Assembly: GCA_030040475.1 (NCBI GenBank)
Contig: JASHTQ010000243.1
Coordinates: 1-15,378 of the forward strand
DNA from: Streptosporangiaceae bacterium
Lineage (GTDB): Bacteria > Actinomycetota > Actinomycetes > Streptosporangiales > Streptosporangiaceae
Direction: 5' to 3'
Length of the DNA stretch: 15,378 nucleotides
A model generated the notes under the pieces. That model did not search any database and had not been told where the DNA came from. It worked only from the letters and a program-made list of their open reading frames with translations. Position 1 is the first letter of the stretch. Every line of letters begins with the position of its first letter. Position numbers and translations under genes: made by a program. Shown in pieces: positions 14,726 through 15,378 of the stretch.

Positions 14726-14740
14726 ACTACCAGTCGTAGT
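14726..14740. promoter_or_regulatory. BlaI/CopY-like dyad in divergent gap
   Basis: ACTAC-CAGTC-GTAGT (14726-14740) is a perfect 5-bp-arm dyad between the divergent Sco1-fusion and secreted-repeat genes. ACTAC/GTAGT arms are characteristic of BlaI/MecI-family operators, whose relative CopY controls copper genes. No such regulator is encoded in the window, and I found no clear promoter elements around it. Confidence 0.4.
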
Positions 14741-14759
14741 ACCAGCGATCGTCGGCGGC

Positions 14760-14776
14760 CCTCCGACGGTCGGAGG
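14760..14776 (+). promoter_or_regulatory. hairpin covering the upstream ribosome-binding sequence
   Basis: CCTCCGA (14760-14766) and TCGGAGG (14770-14776) can form a 7-bp hairpin that buries the first GGAGG before ATG 14791. A second GGAGG (14775-14779) and GGGAG (14783-14787) lie closer to the start. A role in translation control is speculative. Confidence 0.3.
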
Positions 14777-14790
14777 AGGCGCGGGAGACC

Positions 14791-15312
14791 ATGCGGCCGA
14801 GCCGGCCGGAACGCGGATCCGCTCGCCCGCCGAGCCGCGGGCGGGCGCTGCCCGCGGCGCTGCTCGCGGCGCTGCTGCTCGTGTCCGGCTGCGGCGGCTC
14901 CGGCGGATCCTCGGCGGGAACCCAGGGACATGGCCCGACGGTGACGGTGATGGCCCGCTCGGTGCCCGGCGTGGGCCGGGTCCTGGTCACCAGCAACGGC
15001 TACACGCTGTACATGTTCCAGCCGGACGACCGGCGGTCGGTGACCTGTACCGGGGTGTGCACCGGTACCTGGCCGCCGCTCATGCTGCCATCCGGGGGCA
15101 GGGCCGTGGCCGGCCCCGGGGTGAAGTCATCGCTGCTCGGCTCGGATCCTGATCCGGCCGGAGGCCGGGTCGTCACCTATGACGGCTGGCCGCTTTACAC
15201 CTACACCGGCGACGTCCAGCCCGGGCAGGCCACCGGCCAGGGGATCGATCTCAACGGCGGCGAATGGTACGTGCTGCGCCCGTCGGGCGCGCCGCTGATC
15301 CCCGCTCCGTAG
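14791..15312 (+). CDS. secreted-repeat lipoprotein (COG4315 / Lipoprotein_15 type)
   Basis: This 173-residue protein starts at ATG 14791 after a purine-rich tract. An Arg-rich N-terminus, the hydrophobic run ALPAALLAALLLVSGC and lipid-bearing Cys34 make a clear lipoprotein signal, followed by a Gly/Ser linker. The mature part has two copies of the secreted repeat of unknown function: GRVLVTSNGYTLYMFQPDD with CTGVCTGTWPPL (63-97), and GRVVTYDGWPLYTYTGD with GGEWYVL (125-162). Cys86 and Cys90 in the first copy (CTGVC) could form a disulfide or bind metal. These proteins are common on actinomycete surfaces, often near redox genes, but have no proven function. It is divergent from the Sco1-fusion gene. 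A further gene begins 14 bp after its stop, suggesting an operon. Confidence 0.85.
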   Translation: MRPSRPERGSARPPSRGRALPAALLAALLLVSGCGGSGGSSAGTQGHGPTVTVMARSVPGVGRVLVTSNGYTLYMFQPDDRRSVTCTGVCTGTWPPLMLPSGGRAVAGPGVKSSLLGSDPDPAGGRVVTYDGWPLYTYTGDVQPGQATGQGIDLNGGEWYVLRPSGAPLIPAP

Positions 15313-15326
15313 CCGGGAGCGGGCCG

Positions 15327-15378
15327 ATGACCTCAGCAGAGCCCCGGAACCTGCGCCGCGTCGGCCGGCGCGCCTTCC
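15327..15378 (+). CDS. start of a further gene, cut by the window edge
   Basis: ATG 15327 is preceded by GGGAGCGGG and lies 14 bp after the lipoprotein stop. The frame MTSAEPRNLRRVGRRAF stays open to the end. The Arg-rich start might precede a membrane or export segment. Seventeen codons are too few to identify a family. Confidence 0.45.
   Translation, partial: MTSAEPRNLRRVGRRAF

Noticed and set aside
12038..14739. Long plus-strand open frames opposite the lipoprotein and the Sco1 fusion
   Set aside because: They are antisense shadows. The minus strand has a lipobox, CxxxC and the Sco His, while the plus-strand products have no recognisable domain.
1..15378. tRNA, rRNA, CRISPR arrays or complete insertion sequences
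   Set aside because: I saw no cloverleaf with a conserved T-arm, no rRNA motifs, no regularly spaced repeats and no transposase or integrase.

Overview
The window is high-GC DNA with GTG and TTG starts, frequent 4-base ATGA/GTGA stop-start overlaps and few intergenic gaps. It comes from an actinomycete (Actinomycetota); the order cannot be fixed from the sequence. Its theme is copper handling and assembly of copper proteins at the membrane, next to a small region that looks decayed.

Left edge (1-900): the minus strand carries the N-terminal part of a class I/II-type polyhydroxyalkanoate synthase (phaC). It runs off the left edge and also lacks its own 5' end, because the frame meets a stop at 568-570. 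That stop abuts a 206-bp element (571-776) bounded by 31-bp imperfect inverted repeats and holding two palindromes spaced 30 bp apart. A coding-like but start-less minus-strand stretch follows (691-897). This region looks like remnants plus a small insertion or a complex regulatory region.

941-3703, plus strand: a MarR-type regulator starts at TTG 975 behind a perfect TTGCA-TAG-TGCAA palindrome. It overlaps by 4 bases a CLC-family anion channel/transporter carrying a CBS-like segment and a TrkA-C domain.

3739-9167, minus strand, read from right to left: copper P1B-ATPase copA (6882-9167); a 103-bp gap with three GAC...GTC palindromes; a 71-residue Met/His-rich exported or membrane peptide; a second copA overlapping it by 4 bases; and, 2 bp further, a membrane-anchored PCuAC-like protein that lacks the usual copper ligands. 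Divergent from the first copA is a copZ-like one-domain copper chaperone (9238-9456), followed by a strong stem-loop.

9457-9916 is a gene-free gap. It holds two related TACCC...GGGTTTTCC inverted-repeat blocks resembling CsoR-type sites, and a good -35/-10 promoter (TTGAAG-17-TAGTAT).

9917-11706, plus strand: a DoxX/DoxD-like polytopic protein overlapping a Met/His-rich membrane protein of the DUF5134 type. Converging on them from the right (11723-14685, minus) is a two-gene unit: a protein fusing the same kind of DoxX-like membrane domain to a Sco1/SenC copper-metallochaperone domain, then a beta-propeller-like lipoprotein. Divergent from that unit is a secreted-repeat (COG4315-type) lipoprotein (14791-15312), and a further gene begins at 15327. 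A BlaI/CopY-like dyad lies in the divergent gap.

Together these genes suggest export of cytosolic Cu(I) (two CopA, CopZ) combined with extracytoplasmic copper delivery or redox work (Sco fusion, PCuAC-like protein, Met-rich membrane proteins, lipoproteins). The paired DoxX-like proteins, one free and one fused to Sco1, are the least familiar part.
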